The notes under the pieces were generated by a model. It saw only the letters and a list, made by a program, of their open reading frames with translations. It was not told the DNA's origin and did not search any database. Source: Magnetospirillum sulfuroxidans (lineage in GTDB: Bacteria; Pseudomonadota; Alphaproteobacteria; Rhodospirillales; Magnetospirillaceae). From it: a stretch of 64,000 nucleotides of DNA. The translations under genes and the position numbers were made by a program. Of the stretch, positions 46,432-55,819 are shown one piece after another; the stretch's first letter is position 1; every line of letters starts with the position of its first letter. Where the stretch lies: assembly GCF_018224925.1 (NCBI RefSeq), contig NZ_JAGTUF010000011.1:62001-126000 (forward strand). Reading direction: 5' to 3'.

Positions 46432-47961
46432 ATGACCACCATCTACCTGATCTCTCCCAGGGCCGAGCCGTTGGCCTATTTTGGCGCCGAAATCTACGCT
46501 CATTCCGGTTTTGCCGGGGCGCAGATGGTGGCCGATCTGACCATGCCGACGGTGGCCGCCCTGATCCCCGCCGATTTTCATATTCGCCTGTGCGACGAAC
46601 ATTTGACCCCGGTCGATCTGGACGCGCCGGCCGACATCGTCGCCCTGACCGGCAAGACATCGCAAGCCGGCCGCATGCTGGAGCTGGCCGACGCATTCCG
46701 CCGCCGGGGACGCATCGTCGTCATCGGCGGCCCCTATGCCTCGCTGTCGCCCGACAAGGTGCGTCCGCATTGCGACGTTTTGGTGCGCGGCGAGATCGAG
46801 GGAATTGCCGCCGCCTTGTTCGACGATCTCCGCGCCGGAACCTGGAAGGCCGAATATGTGGGCGAAGCGGCCGATCTGGCGTCCACGCCGATCCCGCGCT
46901 GGGATCTCTATCCCAATGACCGCGCCCTGATCGGCGCCGTGCAAACCTCTCGCGGGTGCCCGTTCGATTGCGAATTTTGCGACGTGCCGGCTTATGCCGG
47001 ACGACGGCAGCGCCACAAGGACCCCAGCCAGGTGGTGGCGGAATTGGACGTGCTGTATGGCCTGGGCTATCGCAGCGTCTTTCTTGCCGACGACAATTTC
47101 ACCGCCTCGCGCCGACGGGCCAAGGGCCTGTTGACCGCCATCGCCGCCTGGAACCGCACCCGCCCCGATGGCTCGATGACATTCGCCACCCAGATGTCCG
47201 TCGATGTGGCCAAGGATGATGAAATCCTGGGTTTGTGCGCCCAAGCGGGGCTGGCCGTGGCCTTCGTCGGACTGGAAACCCCCAGCGAAGAGAGCTTGCG
47301 CGAAACCGGCAAGCGCCAGAATTTGGACGGCGATCCGATCGAACGGATCAATCGTCTGCTGGAACACGGCATCATGGTGATCAGCGGCTTGATTGTCGGC
47401 TTCGATGCCGACGGGCCGGACATTTTCGACCGTCAGCGCCGCTTTGTCGACAGCGCGCCAATCCCCATTTTCAGCCTGGGCGCCTTGGTGGCCTCCAGCG
47501 GCAGCCCGCTCTATGACCGCATGGTCCAGAGCGGCCGGCTCTTGGCCGAACACCCCTATGGCACCGCCCAGCCATGGAGCTCGAACATCATTCCCCAGCA
47601 GATGAGCGGCGAAGCCCTGCTGGCGGGCTTGCGCCATTTGGGCAACCATATCTATTCCCCGCAAGCCTTTGGCGATCGGATGGTGGCCATGCTGGATCGG
47701 CTGGGGACAGCCTGTGTCGGCCCAGCCCCCGTGCCCAATGGCGAAAGCCTTGTGGCCAGCCGCAAGGCGCTGATGCGCCAGACCGCGGAGCTCATCAAGC
47801 ACCTGGCCTTGTCAGGACCTGCGGAAAAGGCCATGGTCACCCGGATCGGCCGCCATGCCCTGCGCCACCGCCCGCAATTCCTACCCTTGGTGCAAACCTG
47901 CCTGCGTTTTTATGCGCAGATCCGTCACGTTTACCGACTGACCGGCTTCGAACCGACATGA
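46432..47961 (+). CDS. B12-binding radical SAM enzyme (DUF4070 type)
   Basis: The 509-residue product has a cobalamin-binding domain (about 1-150; DIVALTGKTSQAGRMLELAD, VVIGGPYASLSPDKV). The radical SAM core follows, with the cluster motif SRGCPFDCEFCDV (CxxxCxxC, near 175-185) and DDNFTASRRRAK. The C-terminal domain (GLIVGFDADGPDIFDRQRRF, SLGALVASSGSPLYDRM) is of the DUF4070 type. Relatives methylate unactivated carbons, hopanoid methylases among them. Its stop overlaps the GNAT start, and the nearby peptide precursor and exporter suggest that it modifies that peptide. A lipid substrate is the main alternative. Confidence 0.88.
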   Translation: MTTIYLISPRAEPLAYFGAEIYAHSGFAGAQMVADLTMPTVAALIPADFHIRLCDEHLTPVDLDAPADIVALTGKTSQAGRMLELADAFRRRGRIVVIGGPYASLSPDKVRPHCDVLVRGEIEGIAAALFDDLRAGTWKAEYVGEAADLASTPIPRWDLYPNDRALIGAVQTSRGCPFDCEFCDVPAYAGRRQRHKDPSQVVAELDVLYGLGYRSVFLADDNFTASRRRAKGLLTAIAAWNRTRPDGSMTFATQMSVDVAKDDEILGLCAQAGLAVAFVGLETPSEESLRETGKRQNLDGDPIERINRLLEHGIMVISGLIVGFDADGPDIFDRQRRFVDSAPIPIFSLGALVASSGSPLYDRMVQSGRLLAEHPYGTAQPWSSNIIPQQMSGEALLAGLRHLGNHIYSPQAFGDRMVAMLDRLGTACVGPAPVPNGESLVASRKALMRQTAELIKHLALSGPAEKAMVTRIGRHALRHRPQFLPLVQTCLRFYAQIRHVYRLTGFEPT

Positions 47962-48851
47962 GCGTTCTAACCATCGCCCCGGTCACCGCCGCCGACGACC
48001 GCCTGAAGACGCTGACCTATCCCCGCTTCGCCGAATACCTGACCCCGGCGGCGCTGGCGGCGCCGTGGTTCCACGTCATCGCCGCCACGACGGCAACCCA
48101 GCCGGTCGGCATGGCCATGCTGATCCAGGACGCGGAAAGCAGTTGGCGGCTGATGTCGGTGGCGGTGTCAGCCCAAAGCCGGCGCAACGGCATCGGTTTG
48201 GCATTGATGCAGGCGGCGGCGCAGTGGGCCGCCACCCGCTCCCTCCCGACGCTGTACAGTGTCCATGGCGGCGAGATGCGCGGTGTGGACGCCTGGCAAG
48301 GGCTGCTGGACCGCGCCGGCTGGTCGCCGCCGGTTCTGTGCCTGCTGTCGCTGACCGGTCACGCCACCTGGGCCACCGAAGCACGCCGGGAATGGGATGA
48401 TCTGTTCGTCCGTCTTGCCGCTTCGGGCTTTACCGTCACCCCATGGTGTCAGCGTTCGGTCGAGGACGAGGCGATATTGGCGCACTTGGCCGTGGGCACC
48501 GGGCGCATGGCGCCGCAAGGGGTGACGGATGTCTTGCCCGGCGCCAGTCTGGTTATCCGCGAACACGGCCTACCGGTGGGGTGGGTCTTGGCGACCACCG
48601 GAACCCAGCCCGGCGACATCTATTACCCGGCGGGCTATGTGACCCGGCGGCTGCAACGCATGGGCTGGCTGGTCGCCGCCCTGGTCGAAGCCTGTCTCAG
48701 CCAGCAGCGAACCTATGGCGCGGACGGCACATGCAGCTTCCAGACGGCCGGCGACAACCGCGCCATGCAGGATTTCATGCTGCGCCGACTGGACAAATGG
48801 ACCATCCGCCGCAACACGCATTACCAAAGCAGCAAGACGATTTCACCGTGA
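47958..48851 (+). CDS. GNAT acetyltransferase-like protein coupled to the radical SAM enzyme
   Basis: The 297-residue product has an N-terminal GNAT domain with the acetyl-CoA motif AVSAQSRRNGIGLALMQAAA. A C-terminal half (SLVIREHGLPVGWVLATTGT, then TAGDNRAMQDFMLRRLDKW) looks like a second, degenerate GNAT fold. The start overlaps the radical SAM stop by 4 nt. The predicted core peptide has two lysines, possible acetyl acceptors, but this link is inferred. A perfect terminator follows. Confidence 0.78.
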   Translation: MSVLTIAPVTAADDRLKTLTYPRFAEYLTPAALAAPWFHVIAATTATQPVGMAMLIQDAESSWRLMSVAVSAQSRRNGIGLALMQAAAQWAATRSLPTLYSVHGGEMRGVDAWQGLLDRAGWSPPVLCLLSLTGHATWATEARREWDDLFVRLAASGFTVTPWCQRSVEDEAILAHLAVGTGRMAPQGVTDVLPGASLVIREHGLPVGWVLATTGTQPGDIYYPAGYVTRRLQRMGWLVAALVEACLSQQRTYGADGTCSFQTAGDNRAMQDFMLRRLDKWTIRRNTHYQSSKTISP

Positions 48852-48858
48852 AAAGCAC

Positions 48859-48887
48859 AAGCCCCGAACCGCAACGGTTCGGGGCTT
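48859..48887. terminator. Bidirectional terminator between GNAT and precursor genes
   Basis: AAGCCCCGAACCG (48859-48871) pairs perfectly with 48875-48887 around a 3-nt loop. It lies between the convergent GNAT and precursor stops and should end both transcripts. Confidence 0.85.
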
Positions 48888-48927
48888 GGCAATCATCTTG
48901 GCCAGGGCTTTGGCCGCCCGCGCGACC

Positions 48928-49251
48928 TCAGCCGCCCAGGTGCAACTTCGAAACTTTGGGCTGCGGCGTCATCATCACGCCGGCGGCAACCAGTTCCAGA
49001 TCATCGTCGGACAATTCATCGTCATTGGCGGCGGCAAACACGGCCGGCAAAACCAGGACGCAGCGCGTATCGGTTTCCTCGATCACGTCCAGGGTGATGC
49101 CTTCGGGCCAATCCTGGCCCAAGACCTCTTTCACCGCGCGGGCCGGATCGGTTTTCAGCAATTCCCGGAACGCCGGATTTTCCTGCGCCTTCAAAACCAA
49201 AGAGCGATAGGCCGCTTCACGCTGCTCCAGACGCTGCTCGAAACTCGACAT
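48928..49251 (-). CDS. RiPP precursor with nitrile-hydratase-like (NHLP) leader
   Basis: The 107-residue product has no signal peptide. Residues about 10-75 match the NHLP/TOMM leader that resembles nitrile hydratase alpha: QENPAFRELLKTDPARAVKE, then DWPEGITLDVIEETDTR and VLVLPAV. The end of the leader is ELSDDDLELVAAG, the double-glycine-type C39 cleavage site. This leaves a 16-residue core, VMMTPQPKVSKLHLGG, with two Lys, one Ser, one Thr, one His and no Cys. The start at 49251 (MSSFEQRLEQREAAYR) follows GGAAGGGGA; the frame above it is open but has no ribosome site. It is divergent from the exporter operon. The final GG might be a second processing point. Confidence 0.85.
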   Translation of the reverse strand: MSSFEQRLEQREAAYRSLVLKAQENPAFRELLKTDPARAVKEVLGQDWPEGITLDVIEETDTRCVLVLPAVFAAANDDELSDDDLELVAAGVMMTPQPKVSKLHLGG

Positions 49252-49314
49252 AATGTGTCCCCTTCCATAAATGTTCACAGCGACAAGACTAAACCGCCCC
49301 CCGCCCCAGCACCA

Positions 49315-49328
49315 TCAACGGTCATTGA
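49315..49328. promoter_or_regulatory. TCAA-N6-TTGA operator, site 2 (precursor unit)
   Basis: TCAACGGTCATTGA lies 63 nt before the precursor start (minus strand), at the edge of an AT-rich patch (49324-49375). It is a near copy of site 3, 82 bp away (one base differs in 14). Confidence 0.65.
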
Positions 49329-49396
49329 TATTTCTAAAATTATATAAACATTTCAGTGTTTTGCCTGAATTCTAAGGTCTATACCCGACCGCAACA

Positions 49397-49410
49397 TCAA
49401 CGGCCATTGA
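49397..49410. promoter_or_regulatory. TCAA-N6-TTGA operator, site 3 (exporter unit)
   Basis: TCAACGGCCATTGA ends 77 nt before the adaptor start. The extended direct repeat ATCAACGG(T/C)CATTGA at 49314 and 49396 is 82 bp apart, about eight helical turns, so both copies face the same side of the DNA. Confidence 0.65.
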
Positions 49411-49487
49411 GAAAGCCCGCGGTCGCGTTGACGTCTTGCCCGAACTGTGGCCCCTGTGACCCATCGCGGACATGGGGAAATGAAACG

Positions 49488-50753
49488 ATGGCGACGGCCG
49501 CAGAAAAACTGTTCCGCAAGGCGGCGCTGGACCGCATTTCCTCGCCGGAGCAATTGGACCGCGCGGTGACCGTGGCCGACGCCCGATCATGGATCGCCGC
49601 AACCGGGTTGGGGCTGGGGCTGGTATTCTTGCTGGTATGGGGCATCTTCGGCAGCATTCCCACCAACGTGCCGGCCAAGGGCATCTTGATTCCGCAGGAC
49701 GGACGGGTGGTGTCGGCCATGAGCCCGGCCGGCGGTGTGGTTGACCGCATCTTGGTATCGGTCGGCGACACCGTCGTCAAAGGGCAGGTGGTCGCCCGCA
49801 TCCGCCAAGATGAATCGCGTCAACGCTTGGGCCATGCCCGCCAGGTGATGTCGGAAAAATCGGACGACCAGCGGTCTCGCCGCACCGTATTGCAGCAGGA
49901 ATTGCAGGCGACGCTGACCACCATCGGCCAACGCCAGACCGCCTTGGAACAATCGGCGGCGGCGGCCCGCGACCGCATCCGTTATCTGGAACAGCAGGTG
50001 CGCAACCGCCAGGAAATGTTGGCCATGGGCTTTGCCACGGCGGAAACCATCCAAACGGCGCAAAACGAGTTAAGCCGCGCCCGGCGCGAATTGGCCGATT
50101 CCCATGCCCAAATCAGCGCCGCCAAGGCCGAGGCCATGCAAGCCCGCCTGAACACCGACCGCGAGATGCGCCAATTGGCGGAAAATGTCGCCAATGCCGG
50201 CCGCCGGGCCGAGGAATTGTCCACCGAAATCAGCCTGTCATCGGAGGTGCTGGCCCCCAGCGCCGGCCGCGTCAATGAAATCAGGCTGACCGAAGGCGTC
50301 GTCGTCGCCACCGGTCAGCCGGTACTGGGGATCGAAAGCGCCGGCAGCCGCTTGCAAGCCGTGGTCTACATTCCCACCGAGCACGGCAAAAAGGTGCATG
50401 CGGGCATGCTTGCCCGCGTCGCGCCCTCGACGGTGAAAAAGGAAGAATCGGGAACCCTGACCGGCGCGGTCGCCCAGGTCTCTCCGTTCCCCGCCACCCG
50501 CCAGGGCATCACCGCCGTGGTGCAAAACGAAACCCTGATCGAGGATTTCGTCAAAAAGGGCGCCCCCTACGAAGCCCGCATTGATCTGGTTCCCGCCGAT
50601 ACCCCCAGCGGCTATGGCTGGAGTTCCGGGCATGGCCCCGACATCGACCTGAGCAGCGGCACCACCGTCGACGTCTCCATCGCCGTGCGCGAGCAACGGC
50701 CCATTTCGCTGATCCTGCCTTTCCTGCGCCGGGCCGTTGGGGTCGATCGGTGA
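49488..50753 (+). CDS. NHLM-type bacteriocin secretion adaptor (HlyD family)
   Basis: The 421-residue product has one N-terminal membrane helix (GLGLGLVFLLVWGIFGSIPT), a biotinyl-lipoyl half (DGRVVSAMSPAGGVVDRILV), a long coiled coil (about 120-260) and a beta domain resuming at LSSEVLAPSAGRVNEIRLTE. It bridges the inner-membrane ABC exporters and the outer-membrane channel. It is the first gene of the export operon; the next gene overlaps its stop. Confidence 0.9.
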   Translation: MATAAEKLFRKAALDRISSPEQLDRAVTVADARSWIAATGLGLGLVFLLVWGIFGSIPTNVPAKGILIPQDGRVVSAMSPAGGVVDRILVSVGDTVVKGQVVARIRQDESRQRLGHARQVMSEKSDDQRSRRTVLQQELQATLTTIGQRQTALEQSAAAARDRIRYLEQQVRNRQEMLAMGFATAETIQTAQNELSRARRELADSHAQISAAKAEAMQARLNTDREMRQLAENVANAGRRAEELSTEISLSSEVLAPSAGRVNEIRLTEGVVVATGQPVLGIESAGSRLQAVVYIPTEHGKKVHAGMLARVAPSTVKKEESGTLTGAVAQVSPFPATRQGITAVVQNETLIEDFVKKGAPYEARIDLVPADTPSGYGWSSGHGPDIDLSSGTTVDVSIAVREQRPISLILPFLRRAVGVDR

Positions 50754-52906
50754 ACAGCCAACATCCAACCCCTCGCCGGGTGCGCACGCCGACGATCTTG
50801 CAGATGGACGCGCTGGAATGCGGCGCCGCCTGCCTGGCCATGATTTTGGCGTATCACGGCCGCTGGGAACCGCTTGAGGAATTGCGTCAAGCCTGCGGCG
50901 TCGGCCGCGACGGCAGCAAGGCGTCCAACGTCTTGAAGGTGGCCCGAGGCTTCGGTCTGGCAGCCAAGGGTTTCAAGAAGGAACCCAGCGGTTTGATGGA
51001 CCTGCCGGTACCGTCGATCATCCACTGGAACTTCAACCATTACGTTGTCTTCGAAGGCATCGACAAGGGCCGGGCTTATCTGAACGATCCCGCCCACGGG
51101 CCGCTATCGGTTCCGCTCGAGGAACTTTCGGCCGCCTTCACCGGCGTGGTGCTGGCCTTCACCACCACCGAAAACTTCCAAACCGGCGGCCATCCCCCCA
51201 ATGGTCTGCGCCAGTTGGGACAATACCTGCGCCATTCCCGCCGTCCACTGGCTTTGATCGCCGGGTTCAGCCTGTTGCTGGTCGTGCCCGGCGTGGTTAT
51301 CCCTGGCCTGGAAAAGCTGTTCGTCGATCAGGTTTTGGTGCAGCAATTCGAAAGCTGGGTGGCGCCGCTGTGCCTGGGGCTGGTGCTGTGCGCCGTGGTT
51401 CAGGCCGTGCTGACCGGCTTTCAGCAGCATTTATTGGCCCGCTTGGAAGCCAAGCTGTCGATCACCTTATCGGCGCGCTACCTGTCCAGCCTGCTGTCGC
51501 GTTCGCAGAACTATTTCAACCAGCGCCACAAGGGCGACTTGGCCAACCGCGCCGCCGCCGCCGACAACATCGCCGACCTGCTGTCCGGCCAATTGGCGAC
51601 CAATTTCTTCAACGTCGCCGCCGTGTTCTTCTACGCCCTGGCGATGACCGCCTATGACCCGGTTCTGGCCGCCATCGCCTTGGTGCTGGCGGCCGGCAAC
51701 GTTGCCATCTTGCGGCTGGTGCAACGGCGGCGCACCGACCTGCATCGCGAACTGGCCGGCGATCTTGGCCGATTGGCCGCCGCCACCGTCAGCACCATCA
51801 CCACCATCGAAACGCTGAAAGTATCCGGGGCCGAGGACCAGGCTTTCGCCGGCTGGAGCGGGTATCAGGCGCAATCCCTGGCGACCCAGCAACGCCTGGG
51901 CCTGATCGAGGCCTTGATGACCGGCGCCCCGGCCTTGCTGTCGGCATTATCGGCGGCGGCGATCCTGGGGGTGGGGGGCTGGCGTGTGATTGACGGCCAT
52001 TTGACCGTCGGCTCGTTGGTGGCCTTGCAGGCGCTGATGGCCAGCATCACCGCGCCGGTGGCCGCCCTGGTCACCCTGGCCGGTCGGCTGCAAGCGGCCA
52101 AGGGGGATCTGGAACGCCTGGCCGACGTGCTGGATCTGCCGCCGGCCGTGCCGGTGGCCGCGCCCGCCGCCCTGCCGGCCAAGCTGCAAGGCCACATCGA
52201 CCTGATCAATGTCAGCTTCGGCTACAATCCCTGCGAACCGCCCCTGGTCGAAGGCTTTTCACTGACCTTGCGTCCGGGAGCCCGTGTCGCCCTGGTCGGC
52301 ACCTCGGGCAGCGGCAAATCGACCATCGGCCGGATGGTCTGCGGACTTCAGGCGCCATGGTCGGGACAGATTTTGATCGACGGCCACCCGCTGGAAAGCA
52401 TTCCTCCCCACGTCTTCGCCGGATCGGTGGCCTATGTGGATCAAGACGTCTTCCTGTTCGAAGGCACCGCCCGCGACAACCTGACCCTGTGGGACCCCAC
52501 CATCCCCGAGACGGCGTTGACCCAGGCGTTGAAGGACGCGGAAATCCACGCCGAACTGGCCAGCCGTCCCGGCCAATACGACACCTTGATCGCCGAGGGC
52601 GGTGGCAATTTCTCGGGCGGGCAGCGCCAGCGGCTGGAAATCGCCCGCGCCCTGGTCTCTGACCCCAGCATCTTGGTGCTGGATGAAGCCACCGCCGCTT
52701 TGGACCCGGTCACCGAAAAGCGCATCGACGACAACATCAGGCGACGCGGCAGCACCTGCCTGATCATCGCCCATCGTCTGTCCACCATCCGCGATTGCGA
52801 CGAGATCGTCGTGCTGGATCGTGGTCAGGTGATCGAACGCGGCAGCCATGACCAATTGATGGCCGCCACCGGAACCTATGCCCAACTGATCAAGGCGGGC
52901 CGCTGA
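50750..52906 (+). CDS. C39 peptidase-containing ABC exporter (PCAT)
   Basis: The 718-residue product starts at a GTG overlapping the adaptor stop. The C39 domain (about 10-135) has the full active site: Gln18, Cys24 (LECGAACLAM), His97 (FNHYVVFEG) and Asp113 (LNDPAHG). Six membrane helices and an ATPase follow, with GTSGSGKST, FSGGQRQRLEIARAL, ILVLDEATAALD and IAHRLSTI. It should cut the leader after the double-Gly-type site and export the core. It overlaps the next gene by 1 nt. Confidence 0.95.
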   Translation: MNSQHPTPRRVRTPTILQMDALECGAACLAMILAYHGRWEPLEELRQACGVGRDGSKASNVLKVARGFGLAAKGFKKEPSGLMDLPVPSIIHWNFNHYVVFEGIDKGRAYLNDPAHGPLSVPLEELSAAFTGVVLAFTTTENFQTGGHPPNGLRQLGQYLRHSRRPLALIAGFSLLLVVPGVVIPGLEKLFVDQVLVQQFESWVAPLCLGLVLCAVVQAVLTGFQQHLLARLEAKLSITLSARYLSSLLSRSQNYFNQRHKGDLANRAAAADNIADLLSGQLATNFFNVAAVFFYALAMTAYDPVLAAIALVLAAGNVAILRLVQRRRTDLHRELAGDLGRLAAATVSTITTIETLKVSGAEDQAFAGWSGYQAQSLATQQRLGLIEALMTGAPALLSALSAAAILGVGGWRVIDGHLTVGSLVALQALMASITAPVAALVTLAGRLQAAKGDLERLADVLDLPPAVPVAAPAALPAKLQGHIDLINVSFGYNPCEPPLVEGFSLTLRPGARVALVGTSGSGKSTIGRMVCGLQAPWSGQILIDGHPLESIPPHVFAGSVAYVDQDVFLFEGTARDNLTLWDPTIPETALTQALKDAEIHAELASRPGQYDTLIAEGGGNFSGGQRQRLEIARALVSDPSILVLDEATAALDPVTEKRIDDNIRRRGSTCLIIAHRLSTIRDCDEIVVLDRGQVIERGSHDQLMAATGTYAQLIKAGR

Positions 52907-55800
52907 TGACCTTCCCTTCCCCCCCACAAGCCGCCGCCGGCATCCGCCCGGTTTCCGCCGATCAGCCCGTGACGCTATGGCGCGAGGCGGAGGGCTGGCG
53001 CGTCGTCACCGGTTTTCTCGACCTGTTCGCCGTCCCCCTGATCGATGGTGAAGCGGCCGGACGGCGCATGTTCCTGGCCCGTCTGGGCGTCGGTCACATC
53101 GTCTTGCCGCTGCCGGCGGCCGAGGATTGGGGCATCCTCGCCTGTGGCGGCCAAGACAGCGCCGTCGTCCCGATCACACCGGCGAAGCTGACCGCCGATG
53201 ATCTCAATCCCTGGATCGCCACCCTGTGCGAAGCCATGGCCGAGACCGAGTCAAGCCCCGCGCCAAGCGCCATGGACGGCACCCACGCATTGATGGCGGG
53301 GGAAGCCCTGGCCGGACGCGGCCGCCATCCGGTATGGGCGCGGCTCGTCAGCGGAAGCGCGGTGGCGGCCGACGGCCCCGAACCGTTCACCCCCCAGTCA
53401 GCGCCGCTGCCTTTGGCCGCCGGATTGCGGCTGACCGCCTGCGAACCGACGCAAATCGTCTTGGCCCGGACCCAGGATCTGATGGCCACGGGCGGTTTGG
53501 CCCAAGCCTTGCCGGCCTTCCATCATTTCGCCGTAGCCGCCGCCATCCGCGCCACCCGCCGTCGCCAAGGCGTCATGGCCGCCATGGTCGCCGACCGCAC
53601 CCGCCACTCGCAGCAGATGATGGAACGCGGCTATCAGACCCTGGCGCAAACCATCCAGCCGGACCGGCCGCTGGCGGCGGTGACCCGGACCGGCGACACC
53701 GTCCTGGCGGTTGTCCGCCGGGTCGCCGCCTTTCAGGGACATCCGGTCGTCACCCCGCCGCAAGCCGTTCCGCTGCCGGGGCCACACGGCCGCATCGGCG
53801 CCATTTTGCGCGCCTCGGGCCTGCGGCCCCGCGTAGTGATCCTGCGCGACGCCTGGTGGCGTCAAGACGGGATGCCGTTGATTGGGCGACGGCGCGAAAA
53901 CAGCGCCCCGGTGGCGCTGTTGCCCGGCCCTGGCGGATATCGCGCCTGGAACCCCGAGGATGGCAGCGAAATTCCGGTCACCGAGGAATTCGCCACCGCC
54001 TTGGAGGCGCAGGCCCTGACCGTCTATGGCCGCTTCCAGGTGGCAAGCTTGCCGCCGCGCGACATTGTCGCCTTGGCATTGCGCGGCACCCGCCCGGATA
54101 TCTTGCGCTTGCTGGCCTTGGCCTTGGGAACGGCCATGCTGGCGCTGCTCATTCCCATCGCCTCGTCCTTGCTGGTGGATGAAATCATCCCCGCCGCCGC
54201 CCGCGACCAATTGGGCATTCTGGTCAGCGGGTTGGTGGTGGCGGCGCTGACCGCCGCCTGCCTGGAACTGACCAAGGGCGTGGCGTTGCTGCGGCTGGAA
54301 GGACGGCTGGACGCCAATTTGCAATCCGCCATGTTCGACCGCCTGTTGCGCCTGCCGGCGGCTTTTTTCAAACGCTATTCCGCCGGCGATCTGACCGACC
54401 GCGTGCTCGGCGTCCAGGCCATTCGGCAAAAGCTGACCGGCGCGGCGGTGACCTCGTTGCTGGGGGGGATCTTTTCCACCGTCAGCCTGGCAATGCTGTT
54501 TTATTACTCGCGCCCGCTGGCGGTCTTGGCGGTGGCCTTGGCGCTGGGGTCGGCGCTGGCGACCTTGGCGCTGATCTGGCTGCAATTGCGGCACGAACGG
54601 CGCTTGGCCCTGGTGCGCGGCGCGGTCGAGGGCCTGATCTTGCAATTGATCATCGGCGTCGGCAAGCTGACCGTGGCCGCCGCGCGCGAACGCGCCATCG
54701 CCCATTGGGCCGAAAAATTCGCCCGCCAAAAGCGCCATGCCTTGGCGGCGCAGGCGGCGGCCCGGATGCAAGCGGTGTTCATGGCGGCTTTTCCGCCCTT
54801 GGCCAATGTCGCCGTCTTCCTGGCCATCGCTTACGTGGCCAAGGAAGCGGCGACGGAAACCCAGTTGAAGGCGCTGGTCGGCGGCGAGGCAACCGCCGCC
54901 ATGGGCACCGGCCAGTTCCTGGCCTTCAACGCCGCCCTGGCTCAGTTCCTGGCCAGCATGACCCAATCGGTCCGCAGTCTCAGCGACGTGCTGGGCTCGG
55001 TTCCGTTGTGGGAACGGGCCAAGCCGGTCCTTGCCGCCACCCCCGAAGATTGCGGCGAACGCCATTCCCCCGGAATGCTGGATGGCGGCGTCGAGTTCAG
55101 CGGCATCGGCTTTTCCTATGTCAGCGGCGGCCCCAGCGTTCTCAAGGGCTTTTCCGCCACCATCCGCGCCGGCGAGTTCGTCGCCCTGGTCGGACCGTCG
55201 GGCAGCGGCAAATCCACCGTCATGCGCCTGTTGCTGGGCTTGGAGCAGGCCACCGAAGGTGAAATCTTCTTCGACGGCAAGCCGTTGTCACGCCTGCATC
55301 TCAGCCATTTGCGGGCTCAGATCGGCGTGGTGCTGCAAAATAGCCGGGTGCTGCCCGGCGACGTCTTTCACAATATCATCGGCGACAGCGAATGCCGGCT
55401 GGAAGACGCTTGGGAAGCCGCCGCCATGGTCGGGCTGGACGGCGACATCCGCGCCATGCCCATGGGCATGCACACCGTGCTGATGGAAGGCGGCGGCACC
55501 TTGTCGGGCGGGCAGCGCCAACGTCTGGCCATCGCCCGCGCCCTGGTGCGCAAGCCGCGCATCTTGTTGCTGGACGAAGCCACCAGCGCCTTGGACAACC
55601 GGACCCAGGCGGTGGTGACCCAATCGCTGGCCCGGCTGGGCATCACCCGCATTCTGATCGCTCACCGTCTCAGCACCATCACCGATGTCGACCGCATCTT
55701 GGTGATGGATCAGGGCCGGCTGGCTCAATCGGGCCAGTATCAAGACCTGGTCGCCGCCCCCGGCCTGTTCGCCGACATGGCGCGCCGCCAAATCCTTTGA
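52906..55800 (+). CDS. NHLM-type second ABC exporter subunit
   Basis: The 964-residue product has about 390 N-terminal residues without C39 residues, a mixed domain seen in the second NHLM transporter. Membrane helices at about 400-700 (SLLVDEIIPAAARDQLGILV) and a complete ATPase follow: GPSGSGKST, LSGGQRQRLAIARAL, ILLLDEATSALD and IAHRLSTI. It probably forms a heterodimer with the C39 exporter upstream. The ribosome site is within the previous gene. Confidence 0.92.
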   Translation: MTFPSPPQAAAGIRPVSADQPVTLWREAEGWRVVTGFLDLFAVPLIDGEAAGRRMFLARLGVGHIVLPLPAAEDWGILACGGQDSAVVPITPAKLTADDLNPWIATLCEAMAETESSPAPSAMDGTHALMAGEALAGRGRHPVWARLVSGSAVAADGPEPFTPQSAPLPLAAGLRLTACEPTQIVLARTQDLMATGGLAQALPAFHHFAVAAAIRATRRRQGVMAAMVADRTRHSQQMMERGYQTLAQTIQPDRPLAAVTRTGDTVLAVVRRVAAFQGHPVVTPPQAVPLPGPHGRIGAILRASGLRPRVVILRDAWWRQDGMPLIGRRRENSAPVALLPGPGGYRAWNPEDGSEIPVTEEFATALEAQALTVYGRFQVASLPPRDIVALALRGTRPDILRLLALALGTAMLALLIPIASSLLVDEIIPAAARDQLGILVSGLVVAALTAACLELTKGVALLRLEGRLDANLQSAMFDRLLRLPAAFFKRYSAGDLTDRVLGVQAIRQKLTGAAVTSLLGGIFSTVSLAMLFYYSRPLAVLAVALALGSALATLALIWLQLRHERRLALVRGAVEGLILQLIIGVGKLTVAAARERAIAHWAEKFARQKRHALAAQAAARMQAVFMAAFPPLANVAVFLAIAYVAKEAATETQLKALVGGEATAAMGTGQFLAFNAALAQFLASMTQSVRSLSDVLGSVPLWERAKPVLAATPEDCGERHSPGMLDGGVEFSGIGFSYVSGGPSVLKGFSATIRAGEFVALVGPSGSGKSTVMRLLLGLEQATEGEIFFDGKPLSRLHLSHLRAQIGVVLQNSRVLPGDVFHNIIGDSECRLEDAWEAAAMVGLDGDIRAMPMGMHTVLMEGGGTLSGGQRQRLAIARALVRKPRILLLDEATSALDNRTQAVVTQSLARLGITRILIAHRLSTITDVDRILVMDQGRLAQSGQYQDLVAAPGLFADMARRQIL

Positions 55801-55819
55801 CCACAACACAGGGACGATC

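Noticed and set aside
49315-49410. FNR/FixK-type anaerobic boxes
   Set aside because: The half-sites are in the opposite order (TCAA first), so the known box does not fit.
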